From Nocardia sp. NBC_00508 (lineage in GTDB: Bacteria > Actinomycetota > Actinomycetes > Mycobacteriales > Mycobacteriaceae), in contig NZ_CP107852.1 of the NCBI RefSeq assembly GCF_036346875.1, forward strand, positions 5,952,001 through 6,016,000: 64,000 nt of DNA. Direction: 5' to 3'. The number at the start of each line of letters is the position of its first letter. Within the stretch, counting starts at the first letter, position 1. Shown here piece by piece: positions 1-8,706 of the stretch. Made by a program: the position numbers and the translations under genes. The notes under the pieces are model-generated. The model was not told the origin of the DNA. It saw only the letters and a list, made by a program, of their open reading frames with translations, and searched no databases.

Positions 1-2
1 GG

Positions 3-1481
3 GAGTGGGTCGTCAACCTCGGCGAAGCGGCCGAATACATGTTCGACCACAACATCTTCCAGGAGAACCTGGTCGGCGTGGACTACTGCGAGAAGATGGT
101 CTCGGAGACCAATCCCGGCGTGCTGGCCAGGGCGGAGAACACCGAGGCGCCGCACGCGGGCGAGCACGGCTATCGCACGATCGCCGACATCATGCGGGCG
201 CTCAACCCGTTCACCGGTGAGTTCTACCGGGAGGCGCTGCAGGTCAGCCGCATCACCCGGGAGATGTTCTGCCTGATGGAAGGCAGGCACGTGCACCCGT
301 CGACGTTGTATCCGGGCGGTCCCGGCACGGTCGCGACCATTCAGCTGATGACCGACTACATGTCCCGGCTGATGCGCTACGTGGAGTTCATGAAGAAGGT
401 CGTGCCGATGCACGACGACCTGTTCGACTTCTTCTACGAGGCGCTGCCGGGTTACGAGAACGTCGGCTTGCGGCGCACGATGCTGGGTTGCTGGGGCTCG
501 TTCCAGGACCCCGAGGTCTGCAACTTCGAATACAAGGACATGGAGGACTGGGGCCGCAAGATGTTCGTCAGCCCGGGCATCGTGGTCGACGGCAAGCTGC
601 TCACCACCTCCCTGGTCGACATCAACCTGGGCATCCGGATTCTCTTGGGCAGTTCGTATTACGACGACTGGACCGATCAGGAGACGTTCGTCCAGACCGA
701 TCCGCTGGGCAATCCGGTGGACCGGCGCCACCCATGGAACCAGCACACGAACCCCAAGCCGCAGAAGCGAGACCTCGAGGACAAGTACAGCTGGGTGATG
801 TCGCCACGCTGGTTCGACGGCACCGACCACCTCGCCTTGGACACCGGTGGCGGCCCGCTGGCACGGCTCTGGGTGACGGCACTGGCCAACCTCGTCGATA
901 TCGGCTACGTGAAGTCGACCGGGAACAGCGTGCAGATCAACCTGCCCAAGACCGCGCTCAAAGGGCCGGTGTCGCTGGAATGGAAGATCCCGGCGCACGG
1001 CAGCAACACCATCGAGCGCAACCGCGCGCGCACCTACTTCCAGGCGTACGCGGCGGCGTGTGCGCTGCACTTCGCAGAGAAGGCCATGGCCGAGATCCGG
1101 GCCGGCCACACCAAGACCTGGGAGAAGTTCGAGGTGCCCAACGAGGGCATCGGCTGCGGCTTCACCGAGGCGGTGCGCGGTGTGCTGTCGCACCACATGG
1201 TGATCCGGGACGGGAAGATCGCCAATTACCACCCGTATCCACCGACGCCGTGGAACGCCAGCCCGCGCGACAGCTTCGGCACACCGGGCCCCTACGAGGA
1301 CGCGGTGCAGGGCCAGCCGATCTTCGAAGAGAACGACCGCGAGCACTTCAAGGGCATCGACATCATGCGCACCGTGCGCAGTTTCGACCCGTGCCTGCCC
1401 TGCGGCGTGCACATGTACCTCGGCAAGGGACAGACCCTGGAGAAGCTGCACTCACCGACGCAGACACTCACCCCGGAGTGA
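3..1481 (+). CDS. hhyL: [NiFe]-hydrogenase large subunit, C-terminal part (5'-truncated by window edge)
   Basis: This subunit carries the Ni-Fe active site that splits H2. The frame is open from base 3 with no start, so 492 C-terminal residues are visible; the first pair of nickel-binding cysteines lies before the window. The second pair is in DPCLPCGVH near the end, followed by a 22-residue tail of the sort removed by hydrogenase maturation proteases. A NifU/Rieske-like gene and a block of DUF genes directly downstream resemble actinobacterial group 1h (Hhy, high-affinity, atmospheric-H2) clusters. The group assignment is an inference; group 2a (Huc) is the main alternative. The small subunit should lie just upstream, outside the window. 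The hyp genes downstream assemble its NiFe(CN)2CO centre. Confidence 0.93.
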   Translation, partial: EWVVNLGEAAEYMFDHNIFQENLVGVDYCEKMVSETNPGVLARAENTEAPHAGEHGYRTIADIMRALNPFTGEFYREALQVSRITREMFCLMEGRHVHPSTLYPGGPGTVATIQLMTDYMSRLMRYVEFMKKVVPMHDDLFDFFYEALPGYENVGLRRTMLGCWGSFQDPEVCNFEYKDMEDWGRKMFVSPGIVVDGKLLTTSLVDINLGIRILLGSSYYDDWTDQETFVQTDPLGNPVDRRHPWNQHTNPKPQKRDLEDKYSWVMSPRWFDGTDHLALDTGGGPLARLWVTALANLVDIGYVKSTGNSVQINLPKTALKGPVSLEWKIPAHGSNTIERNRARTYFQAYAAACALHFAEKAMAEIRAGHTKTWEKFEVPNEGIGCGFTEAVRGVLSHHMVIRDGKIANYHPYPPTPWNASPRDSFGTPGPYEDAVQGQPIFEENDREHFKGIDIMRTVRSFDPCLPCGVHMYLGKGQTLEKLHSPTQTLTPE

Positions 1482-1512
1482 GTCCGCGTCGAGTAACCGA
1501 CCGGAGGTGACG

Positions 1513-2424
1513 GTGGAGGATCGCCTGGACGACCAGGACGACGCAACGCTCGGTGAATCCCGCTGGCGCGAAGCCGGGGATCGCATCGAGACCTTGCTGG
1601 AGGCGAGTTCGGCGGGCGGTGTGCTCGCCCGCGAGCGCGCCGAGCAACTCGTGCGCGAGATCGTCGAACTCTACGGTGCGGGGCTGACCCGTGTGCTGCG
1701 GCTGCTCGACGCCGAGGCGATCGAGCGGCTGGCGCGCGACGACTTGGTCGCGAGCCTGCTGCTCGTGCACGGGCTGCACCCGCACGACGTGGCGACCCGG
1801 GTGCGGACGGCGCTGGACAGCGTGCGCCCCTATCTCGGCTCGCACGGCGGCGACGTCCACCTCGTCGACGTCACCGACGGCGTGGTCCGCTTGGCGCTCG
1901 ACGGCAGCTGTCGCAGCTGTCCGTCGTCGTCGGTGACATTGGAGCTGGCCGTCGAGGACGCGGTGCGGGCGGCGGCGCCGGAAATCGAGTCCATCGAAGT
2001 CGTCGCCGCGCAGACGGAGTCGGCGGGGGTGATCTCCGCCGACTCGCTGTTCTCCCGGGTGCACGCGGGCGGCCGATCCGGCAACTGGGTCGCGGTCCCG
2101 GAGCTGGCCGAGCTGCGCGCGGGCGAGGTGGGCGGTTTCGCCGTCGCCGGGCTGACGGTGCTGGCCTGCCGGGTGGGCGAAGACGTGTACGCCTACCGGG
2201 ACCACTGCCCGGGATGCGACAACTCGCTCGCGGGCGCGGCCCTGGAGCGCCGCCTCGGATTCCCGGTCGGCGACGCGGTGCTGCGGTGCCCGACCTGCCG
2301 GGCGCACTTCGACGTCGTGCACGCGGGCGCCCGCGTCGACGGTGACGGGCACCTGGAGCCGTTGCCGGTCCTCCTGCGCTCCGGCGAGCTGTCGGTGGCG
2401 GTGCCGGTGGGGGTGCACGGGTGA
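1513..2424 (+). CDS. hhyE: NifU-domain / Rieske-like iron-sulfur protein of the hydrogenase operon
   Basis: Proposed electron-transfer partner of the hydrogenase; in mycobacteria comparable proteins encoded beside the large subunit (HhyE/HucE) are needed for H2 oxidation. In the 303-residue protein a NifU-type domain holds GSCRSCPSS (Cys133, Cys136). A C-terminal Rieske-like domain holds HCPGC (Cys232, Cys235) and CPTCRAHFD (Cys259, Cys262, His265). The usual Rieske pattern is CxH plus CxxH, so the ligand set here looks cysteine-rich and unusual. I chose the GTG at 1513 because GGAGG at 1503-1507 sits 5 bases before it; an in-frame GTG at 1507 overlaps that site. The gene starts 31 bases after the large-subunit stop and its end overlaps the next gene. 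Confidence 0.85.
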   Translation: MEDRLDDQDDATLGESRWREAGDRIETLLEASSAGGVLARERAEQLVREIVELYGAGLTRVLRLLDAEAIERLARDDLVASLLLVHGLHPHDVATRVRTALDSVRPYLGSHGGDVHLVDVTDGVVRLALDGSCRSCPSSSVTLELAVEDAVRAAAPEIESIEVVAAQTESAGVISADSLFSRVHAGGRSGNWVAVPELAELRAGEVGGFAVAGLTVLACRVGEDVYAYRDHCPGCDNSLAGAALERRLGFPVGDAVLRCPTCRAHFDVVHAGARVDGDGHLEPLPVLLRSGELSVAVPVGVHG

Positions 2425-3056
2425 CCATGCCGTTCCGCGCGTTGCAGCGGATCGCCGCCGATCGCACGCCCCCGCCCCGGGCCGGCGAACGGTGCGAAAT
2501 GTGTGCAGAGCCGATCGCCGACGAGCACCAGCACGTGGTGAACGTCGAAGGCAGGCAGCTGATGTGCGTATGCCGCGGCTGCTATCTGCTGTTCGTCGAC
2601 CAGAACGCGCAGCTACGTTATCGGGCGGTGCCGGATCGGTATCTCGCGTTTCCCGATGTCACGATCAGCCAGGCGGAATGGGACACGCTGGAGATACCGG
2701 TGGGTCTGGCGTTCTTCTTCCGCAACTCCGCGCTGGGGCGGATGGTGGCGTTCTATCCCGGCCCGGCGGGCGCCACCGAATCGGAACTGCCGCTGGCGGC
2801 GTGGGACTCGATGCTCCAGCGACATCCCGAGCTGGACGTGCTCGCCCCGGACGTGGAGGCGCTGCTGATCCGGATGCCCGAACGAGGAACCGAGCAGGCC
2901 GGGTGCCTGCTGCTGCCGATCGACGCGTGCTACGAATTCGTCGGCCGGATGCGGCTGCTGTGGCGCGGATTCGACGGCGGCCAGGACGTGCGGCGCTACC
3001 TGGACGAGTTCTTCGCCGCCGCGTCGGCGCGCGCGACACCCGGCGGTGCGGCATGA
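2421..3056 (+). CDS. DUF5947-like hydrogenase-operon protein with four-cysteine motif
   Basis: A 211-residue protein of unknown function that I associate from memory with DUF5947, a family found in actinobacterial hydrogenase operons. Near the N-terminus a CEMC pair and, about 30 residues later, CVCRGC could form a zinc or iron-sulfur site. The rest looks soluble, with no signal peptide or membrane helix. The GTG at 2421 overlaps the preceding stop by four bases; an ATG at 2427 (MPFRAL) is an equally good start. The stop overlaps the next ATG, so it is probably translated as part of the hydrogenase operon. A role in assembly or electron transfer is inferred only from context. Confidence 0.8.
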   Translation: MTMPFRALQRIAADRTPPPRAGERCEMCAEPIADEHQHVVNVEGRQLMCVCRGCYLLFVDQNAQLRYRAVPDRYLAFPDVTISQAEWDTLEIPVGLAFFFRNSALGRMVAFYPGPAGATESELPLAAWDSMLQRHPELDVLAPDVEALLIRMPERGTEQAGCLLLPIDACYEFVGRMRLLWRGFDGGQDVRRYLDEFFAAASARATPGGAA

Positions 3057-3700
3057 GCCCGGTCTACTCCACGACCTTCGCCGTGCTCGCGATGAAGCCG
3101 GAGCCGTACGCCGCGGCGCCGATCCTGTCCGCGCGAGTCGGCATCGCCGCGCTCGCGGAGGAACCCGTGCACGCCATCGCGTTACGCGCGCAGGTGCGCA
3201 TCGAGCCGTTCCGCCGCGGCTACTCCGACGAAGAGGCCGCGGGGCTGGTCGACTTGTTCGGTCCGCGGGAGCGGTGGCGCGACACCCAGCGCTCGTTCCT
3301 CTGGATGCACTGCGCCACCATGATTCCCGGGTTCACCGGGGGCGCGGAGATCGATCTGCCGATGCCGTGTACCTACGACTTCGAGGTGAGCGGATCGAAG
3401 TATCTGCACGCGTTGCGCGACGGCGTGGTTCCGCTGCTGTTCCTGTTCAGCGGGACGGTCTTCATCAAGGGCAGTGGGGGATTCGCCATCCAGCAGATTC
3501 CCTGGGATCGCGAAGACAAGTTCGACATGCCGGTCTCGGTCTGGCACGACCTGATGGCCGCGCACTTCCCCAACTCGGGCTGGTTGCGCCTGCACAAGGA
3601 CACCCTCGGCGCGCTCGCCGCCTACAAATCCGGCCACGGCCTGCTCGGCTTCGACGACGCGGTGACCCGGCTGCTGGCTCGCTCCGAGGAGCTCCCGTGA
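3053..3700 (+). CDS. DUF6084-like hydrogenase-operon protein
   Basis: A 215-residue soluble protein of unknown function, which I place in DUF6084 with moderate confidence. It has no obvious metal-binding cysteine pair (the few cysteines, in MHCATM and MPCTYD, are scattered) and no membrane helix. It starts at an ATG overlapping the previous stop (ATGA) and its own stop overlaps the GTG of the next gene, so co-translation is likely. Its place between the electron-transfer protein and the maturation genes suggests a structural or assembly role specific to this hydrogenase class. Nothing in the sequence gives a catalytic function. Confidence 0.8.
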   Translation: MSPVYSTTFAVLAMKPEPYAAAPILSARVGIAALAEEPVHAIALRAQVRIEPFRRGYSDEEAAGLVDLFGPRERWRDTQRSFLWMHCATMIPGFTGGAEIDLPMPCTYDFEVSGSKYLHALRDGVVPLLFLFSGTVFIKGSGGFAIQQIPWDREDKFDMPVSVWHDLMAAHFPNSGWLRLHKDTLGALAAYKSGHGLLGFDDAVTRLLARSEELP

Positions 3701-5025
3701 CCACCGCCGAATCCCGCGCCCGCGCCCGCGCCGTGGCCGACGCCGTGCTCTACGAGGGGTACCTGCTCTACCCCTACCGAGCCGACGCGCGCAAGAACCA
3801 GTCGCGGTGGCAGTTCGGCGTGCTCGGACCGGAGGGTGCCGCCGCGACCGGGTTCGGCGAGGAGTCGACGCTGTCGGCGCAGTGCCTGATCGATCCGGGC
3901 GAGAACCCGCAAGTCGCCCTCACGATCCGCTTTCTTCAGCTCCAGCGCAGACAAGTGGTGGATGCCGACGGCTCGCCCGTCGCCGAGCTGACCGAGGGGC
4001 AGCGGTCGTGGCTGTCCTGGGACGAGGCGGTCGAGCAGGAGATCGTCGTCGGTCCGGTCGCGCCCGCGAATATCGTTCGGCCACTGCGTATTCCGGGCGG
4101 AACCGAGACCGAGCAGATCTCGGGGGACGCCGGTCCGGCGGAGGGTGCGTTGGTGCGGACCCGGCTGCCGCTCGCGGGCGAACTGACGCTCGCGACCGAC
4201 TGCGACGACGGCTACTTGCGGCTGACCCTGGTGCTGCGCAACGAGGGCCCGCCCCCGGCCGACCAGCGCGACGCCATCGCCCGCTCGCTGATCGGCGCGC
4301 ACGTCATCGCGGAGATCACCGGCGGCCAGTTCGTTTCGCTGCTGGACCCGCCGCCCGATGCCGCGGCCGCGGTCGGCCGCTGCGAGCGGCGCCGCTGCTT
4401 TCCCGTGCTCGCCGGGCCACCCGGCGACTACAGCATGCTGCTCATCTCGCCGATCATCCTCTACGACCATCCGGAGATCGCCGAGCAGAGCGAGGGCGCG
4501 CTGTTCGACTCCACCGAGATCGACGAGATCCTCACCCTGCGCGTGCTGACGATGACCGACGCGGAGAAGGCGCGGGCGCGTGCCACCGATCCGCGCGCGG
4601 CGGAGATCATCGACCGCTGCGAGGGCATGACACCCGAGGCGATGCAGCAGTTGCACGGCGTCCTGCGCGATCCGCACCCCGATCGTCCCCGGCTGATTCC
4701 GGAGATCCCCGATGGCGTCGATTGGTGGGATCCGCTGGCCGACAGCGCCGTTCGCCCGGAGGCCGATGCGGTGCCGGTCGCGGGCGTGCTGGTGCGCCAG
4801 GGCAGCCGGGTCCGGCTGCATCCCTCCCGGCGGGCCGACGCGCAGGACCTGTTCTTCGACGGCATGTGCGCACGGGTCGTGTCGGTGCACGAGGACGTGG
4901 ACGGGCGGGCGCACGTCGGGGTGGTCCTGGACGACGACCCGGCGGCCGATCTGCACGAATGGTATGGCCGCTACCTGTATTTCGCGCCCGACGAACTGGA
5001 ACCGCTCGAAGATCCCGAGAAGTGA
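3697..5025 (+). CDS. Unknown 442-residue hydrogenase-operon protein
   Basis: I do not recognise this protein. It is soluble and acidic, with no signal peptide, no membrane helix and only a few cysteines (one cluster near CERRRCF around residue 230). The middle part mentions repeated short beta-like stretches and the C-terminal third ends in a highly acidic tail. The GTG at 3697 overlaps the preceding stop (GTGA), a start that matches the spacing used throughout this operon; the frame is open further upstream but there it is antisense-free shadow of the previous gene. Co-transcription with the hydrogenase genes is the only clue to function. Confidence 0.78.
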   Translation: MTTAESRARARAVADAVLYEGYLLYPYRADARKNQSRWQFGVLGPEGAAATGFGEESTLSAQCLIDPGENPQVALTIRFLQLQRRQVVDADGSPVAELTEGQRSWLSWDEAVEQEIVVGPVAPANIVRPLRIPGGTETEQISGDAGPAEGALVRTRLPLAGELTLATDCDDGYLRLTLVLRNEGPPPADQRDAIARSLIGAHVIAEITGGQFVSLLDPPPDAAAAVGRCERRRCFPVLAGPPGDYSMLLISPIILYDHPEIAEQSEGALFDSTEIDEILTLRVLTMTDAEKARARATDPRAAEIIDRCEGMTPEAMQQLHGVLRDPHPDRPRLIPEIPDGVDWWDPLADSAVRPEADAVPVAGVLVRQGSRVRLHPSRRADAQDLFFDGMCARVVSVHEDVDGRAHVGVVLDDDPAADLHEWYGRYLYFAPDELEPLEDPEK

Positions 5026-5038
5026 AAGGACGTTCGCT

Positions 5039-5158
5039 ATGGAAGCAGTGGGAGTGGTGTCGACGGCCATCGTCGCCGTACTGGCGGGGGTGGGCCTGTA
5101 CCTGGGTGTGCGGGCGATACCGGATCTAAGGCGATACCTGAAGATCCGGCACATGTAG
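5039..5158 (+). CDS. 39-residue single-helix membrane peptide (DUF6893-like)
   Basis: A very small protein that begins at the ATG at 5039, preceded by a GAAAGGA ribosome-binding site at about 5023-5030. Residues 5-25 (GVVSTAIVAVLAGVGLYLGV) form one hydrophobic helix, followed by a basic C-terminus (RRYLKIRHM), which predicts an N-out/C-in single-pass peptide. It resembles DUF6893 miniproteins known from hydrogenase loci. It lies 13 bases after the 442-residue gene and 22 before the next one, so it is in the operon. It could anchor a hydrogenase partner at the membrane; that is inference. Confidence 0.72.
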   Translation: MEAVGVVSTAIVAVLAGVGLYLGVRAIPDLRRYLKIRHM

Positions 5159-5180
5159 TGGACGACCGGAAAGGAACATC

Positions 5181-5498
5181 ATGGGTGAGCAACGCGAAGA
5201 GCCACAGCCGGCTCGCGGAGCGCCGGGTTCGCGCGACACCGGCGCCGACACTGTCGCCGGGGGACCGGCCGAACGGAAGCCGGGGGACATCGGCCACGAG
5301 GAGACCACCTCCGCCCACGGCACCGACGCGGAACGGGAGGCCGAGTTCACCTCGTCGCCCCCCTCCGGCGCCGAACCGGCAACCCCGCCCTACGAAGGAC
5401 GTAAGCAGACCGCCAACGCGCCCGACGAGACGGCAACGGGCAAGGTCGACGACGCGGACGTCGGCGGCGCGACGGCGCCGACCGAGGGGGAGGGGTGA
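5181..5498 (+). CDS. Disordered 105-residue protein
   Basis: A small protein rich in Glu, Gly, Pro, Thr, Ala and Asp, with no hydrophobic core, cysteine motif or membrane helix; it is probably intrinsically disordered. The ATG at 5181 follows AAAGGAAC at 5170-5177. The gene lies between the membrane peptide and the maturation protease and shares their direction and spacing. Function unknown; its composition is also compatible with a weakly constrained or spurious frame, so confidence is moderate. Confidence 0.55.
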   Translation: MGEQREEPQPARGAPGSRDTGADTVAGGPAERKPGDIGHEETTSAHGTDAEREAEFTSSPPSGAEPATPPYEGRKQTANAPDETATGKVDDADVGGATAPTEGEG

Positions 5499-5511
5499 GC
5501 CCACGGCCACG

Positions 5512-6054
5512 GTGCTGATCGCCGGGATCGGCAACATCTTCCTGGGCGACGACGGATTCGGACCGGAGGTGGTGCGGCGCCTGCCGCACCACCCGGGGGT
5601 GCGCGCGGTGGACTACGGCATCCGCGGCATGCACCTCGCCTACGACCTGCTCGATCCCTGGGACGCGCTGGTACTGGTGGACGCCGTGCCCGGCCGCGGA
5701 GCGCCCGGCCGCGTCGAGGTCTTCCGCGCCGCGCCGGAGGACGGCGACCCCGCGCATCTCGACGCGCACGCGATGACTCCGGCCGCTGTCTTCGCCGGAG
5801 TGCGCGCGCTGGGCGGTGCGCTGCCGCCGACCGTCGTGGTCGGCTGCCAGGTCGCCTGCGTGGACGAGGGCATCGGCCTGTCCGCACCGGTCGCCGCCGC
5901 GGTCGACGAGGCGGTCGCCGCCATCGGCGGTGTGCTCGCCGAACTGCTCGGTGCACCGGTCGCACGTTCCGGTGACGCCGGGACGGCACACCACGGCAGG
6001 GCGCGAGACGACACCTTGCCGCATCCGCCGGCCACAGTGCGACAGGAGGACTGA
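5512..6054 (+). CDS. Hydrogenase maturation endopeptidase (HyaD/HycI family)
   Basis: Cleaves the C-terminal tail of the hydrogenase large subunit after nickel insertion. The 180-residue protein starts with LIAGIGNIFLGDDGFGPEV, the family signature with the nickel-sensing acidic residue in GDDGFG, followed by VDYGIRGMHLAYDLL and the DAVPGRGAPG segment; a HLDAHAMTP segment supplies the conserved His region. The GTG at 5512 places the first strand at the usual distance from the N-terminus; no good ribosome site precedes it closely, only a purine stretch at 5484-5495, so the exact start is uncertain. The last 30 residues are a low-complexity extension. The gene lies four bases before hypC. Confidence 0.88.
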   Translation: MLIAGIGNIFLGDDGFGPEVVRRLPHHPGVRAVDYGIRGMHLAYDLLDPWDALVLVDAVPGRGAPGRVEVFRAAPEDGDPAHLDAHAMTPAAVFAGVRALGGALPPTVVVGCQVACVDEGIGLSAPVAAAVDEAVAAIGGVLAELLGAPVARSGDAGTAHHGRARDDTLPHPPATVRQED

Positions 6055-6057
6055 CCG

Positions 6058-6300
6058 ATGTGTCTCGGCATCCCCGGGCGGGTGCTGGAAATCCCCGAGG
6101 GCTACCACGACCAGATCGCTTTGGTCGACGTGTCCGGCGAGCAGCGGAAGGTCAATATCGGCCTGCTCGACGACGATCCGGCGCGACCGGGCGACTGGGT
6201 CATCATCCACATGGGTTTCGCGGTGGAGAAGACCGACGAGGCGGGTGCCGCGGCGGCCATGGACGGGCTGCGCCTGCTGCAACGCGGAGACCAGCCATGA
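6058..6300 (+). CDS. hypC: Hydrogenase maturation chaperone HypC (first copy)
   Basis: HypC works with HypD to carry the Fe(CN)2CO unit and deliver it to the large subunit. The 80-residue protein begins MCLGIPGRVLEI with the essential Cys2, which becomes exposed after removal of Met1, and has the family segment DWVIIHMGFAVEKTDE. Its stop overlaps the hypF start (ATGA at 6297-6300). A second hypC follows hypF, so this operon has two paralogues that may be dedicated to different partners or steps. Confidence 0.95.
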   Translation: MCLGIPGRVLEIPEGYHDQIALVDVSGEQRKVNIGLLDDDPARPGDWVIIHMGFAVEKTDEAGAAAAMDGLRLLQRGDQP

Positions 6301-8690
6301 CCGCCGCGCGGCTGCGGCGGCGACTGGTCGTGCGTGGGGTGGTCCAGGGCGTCGGGTTTCGCCCGTTCGTCTACACCACCGCGGCCGAACTGGCCCTGTC
6401 CGGCAGGGTGAGCAACGACAGCAGCGGGGTCGTCATCGAAATCGAGGGCGCGCCAGCGGATTTGGAAGCTTTCACCGAGCGGCTGCACCTGCGGCCACCG
6501 CCGCTGGCGGTGATCGAGTCGGTCGAGCAGGCCGATATCGCCGTGCGCGGCGGCACCGGCTTCCACATCGCCGGGACCACCTCCGACGGTGGCGGTCGTA
6601 CGCTGGCCTCACCCGATGTCGCCCTCTGCGCCGACTGCGAACGTGAGCTGCGTGACCCCGCCGACCGCCGCTATCGCCACCCATTCGTCAACTGCACCAA
6701 CTGTGGTCCGCGATTCACCATCATCGCGAGCCTGCCCTACGACCGTGAGCGCACCTCCATGGCGGACTTCGCCATGTGCGACCGTTGCGCACGGGAATAC
6801 GCCGACCCCGCCGACCGGCGCTTTCACGCGCAGCCGATCGCCTGCCCCGACTGCGGTCCGACCCTGAGCTACTCGGGGCCGGGCACCGGTTCGCCGCTGG
6901 CGGCCGCGCGGGAGCTGCTACGCACGGGCGGGATTCTGGCGGTCAAGGGCATCGGCGGATACCACCTCGCCTGCGACGCCACGAACGAGGCGGCTGTCGC
7001 CCAGTTGCGCAGCCGTAAACGCCGCGGTGACAAGCCTTTCGCCGTGATGGTGCCCGACCTCGTCACCGCGCGCACCATCGTCGCGGTCGACGACGCGGCC
7101 GAGGCACTGCTGACCAGCCCCGCCCGGCCGATCGTCCTGCTCGCCCGCCGGTCCACGCTGGTGGAATCGGATGGCGCGGCCGGTGCTTCGGGAACATCCG
7201 GGCCCGCTTCCGGCTCAGGCGATGCCGTCGGACCGCCGAGGACGGGAGAACCCGTCGCGCCGGGCTCGCCTCGCCGCCCGGTCCCGGCCGCGTCGGTCGC
7301 GCCCGGCAATCCGGACCTGGGTGTCATGCTCGCCTACACCCCGCTGCACCTGCTGCTGTTCGGACTGCCCGGCGATTCGCCCGGCCCGCAGGTGCTCGTG
7401 ATGACCTCGGGCAATCTCGGTGGCGAACCGATCTGCTACGAGGACGACGACGCCCGCACCCGCTTGGCCGGACTGGCCGACGGGTGGCTATCGCACAACC
7501 GGCGCATCCTGGTGCCCTGCGACGACTCGGTGGTGCGCCCCCTCGACGGCCACGAACTGCCGGTCCGGCGCTCGCGCGGCTACGCGCCGCTACCACTGAT
7601 GCTGCCGGTGCCGCTGCCGCCGACGCTCGCCGTGGGCGCCGACCTGAAGAACACCTGTGCCGTGGCCGACGGCCGCTACGCCTGGCTCAGCCAGCACATC
7701 GGCGACATGGACGATCTGGCGACGCTGCGGTCCTTCGACACCGCGCAGCGTCACCTCACTGCGCTCACGGGGGTGGCTCCGGTGCAGCTGGTCGCCGACG
7801 CCCATCCCGGCTACCGCTCCACCGCGTGGGCGCGCAGGCACGCGGGCGAGCGATCGGTGTACACCGTGCAGCACCACCACGCGCACATCGCCGCCGTGAT
7901 GGGCGAGCACGGACTCGGCCCGACCGAGCAGGTGGTCGGCATCGCCTTCGACGGCACCGGGTTCGGTCCGGACGGCGCGGTGTGGGGCGGCGAGGTCCTG
8001 CTCGCGGGCTACAAGGGTTACCGGCGCCTCGCCCATCTGAGGTACGTGCCGCTGGCAGGCGGCGATCTCGCGGTGCGCAGGCCCTATCGGATGGCGCTGG
8101 CGCACCTGTGGGCGGCCGGGATCGACTGGGTGGAGGAGATTCCCGCGGTCGCGGCATGTCCGGCCGACGAGCGATCCGTGCTGGCCCACCAGTTCCGGAC
8201 CGGGCTGGGCTGCGCGCCCACCTCGAGCATGGGCCGGCTGTTCGACGCGGTGTCCTCGCTGTGCGGGGTACGGCACGTGGTCGACTACGAGGCCCAGGCG
8301 GCGATCGAGCTGGAGGGGCTGTCACGCCGCAGCGCGGAAGACTCCACCGAATACCGGTTCCCCATCGATGACGGCGATCCCGCCGTCATCGATCCCGCCC
8401 CGGTGCTCGCGGCCGTCGTGTCCGACGTGCGCGCGGGGGAACCGGCCGAGGTGGTGGGCGCGCGGTTCCACGCCGCCCTGGCCCGGCTGGTGCTCGATCT
8501 CGCGCTCCGCTACGCCGCCCCGGCGACGATGGTCGCGCTGTCCGGCGGCGTCTTCCAGAACGCCCTGCTGCTCGCACGAGCGTGTGCGTCGCTGCGGGAC
8601 AACGGTTTCACCGTGATCACCCACCGCCGACTGCCGCCCAACGACGGCGGCCTCGCGTTCGGGCAACTCCTCGCGTGCAGCGAGGGATGA
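6297..8690 (+). CDS. hypF: Carbamoyltransferase HypF
   Basis: HypF uses carbamoyl phosphate and ATP to make the thiocarboxamide on HypE that becomes the cyanide ligands. The 797-residue protein shows, in order, an acylphosphatase domain (GVVQGVGFRPFVY), two zinc-finger blocks (CADCEREL with CTNCGPRF, then CDRCAREY with CPDCGP), a YrdC-like domain (LAVKGIGGYHLACDA) and a Kae1-like carbamoyltransferase domain (HHHAHIAAVMGEH; GIAFDGTGFGPDG; ALSGGVFQNALLL). About 50 residues rich in Gly, Pro, Ser and Ala (roughly 285-336) interrupt the YrdC-like domain and look like a lineage-specific linker. The ATG overlaps the hypC stop. Confidence 0.96.
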   Translation: MTAARLRRRLVVRGVVQGVGFRPFVYTTAAELALSGRVSNDSSGVVIEIEGAPADLEAFTERLHLRPPPLAVIESVEQADIAVRGGTGFHIAGTTSDGGGRTLASPDVALCADCERELRDPADRRYRHPFVNCTNCGPRFTIIASLPYDRERTSMADFAMCDRCAREYADPADRRFHAQPIACPDCGPTLSYSGPGTGSPLAAARELLRTGGILAVKGIGGYHLACDATNEAAVAQLRSRKRRGDKPFAVMVPDLVTARTIVAVDDAAEALLTSPARPIVLLARRSTLVESDGAAGASGTSGPASGSGDAVGPPRTGEPVAPGSPRRPVPAASVAPGNPDLGVMLAYTPLHLLLFGLPGDSPGPQVLVMTSGNLGGEPICYEDDDARTRLAGLADGWLSHNRRILVPCDDSVVRPLDGHELPVRRSRGYAPLPLMLPVPLPPTLAVGADLKNTCAVADGRYAWLSQHIGDMDDLATLRSFDTAQRHLTALTGVAPVQLVADAHPGYRSTAWARRHAGERSVYTVQHHHAHIAAVMGEHGLGPTEQVVGIAFDGTGFGPDGAVWGGEVLLAGYKGYRRLAHLRYVPLAGGDLAVRRPYRMALAHLWAAGIDWVEEIPAVAACPADERSVLAHQFRTGLGCAPTSSMGRLFDAVSSLCGVRHVVDYEAQAAIELEGLSRRSAEDSTEYRFPIDDGDPAVIDPAPVLAAVVSDVRAGEPAEVVGARFHAALARLVLDLALRYAAPATMVALSGGVFQNALLLARACASLRDNGFTVITHRRLPPNDGGLAFGQLLACSEG

Positions 8691-8706
8691 GCGAAGGAGA
8701 ACAACG

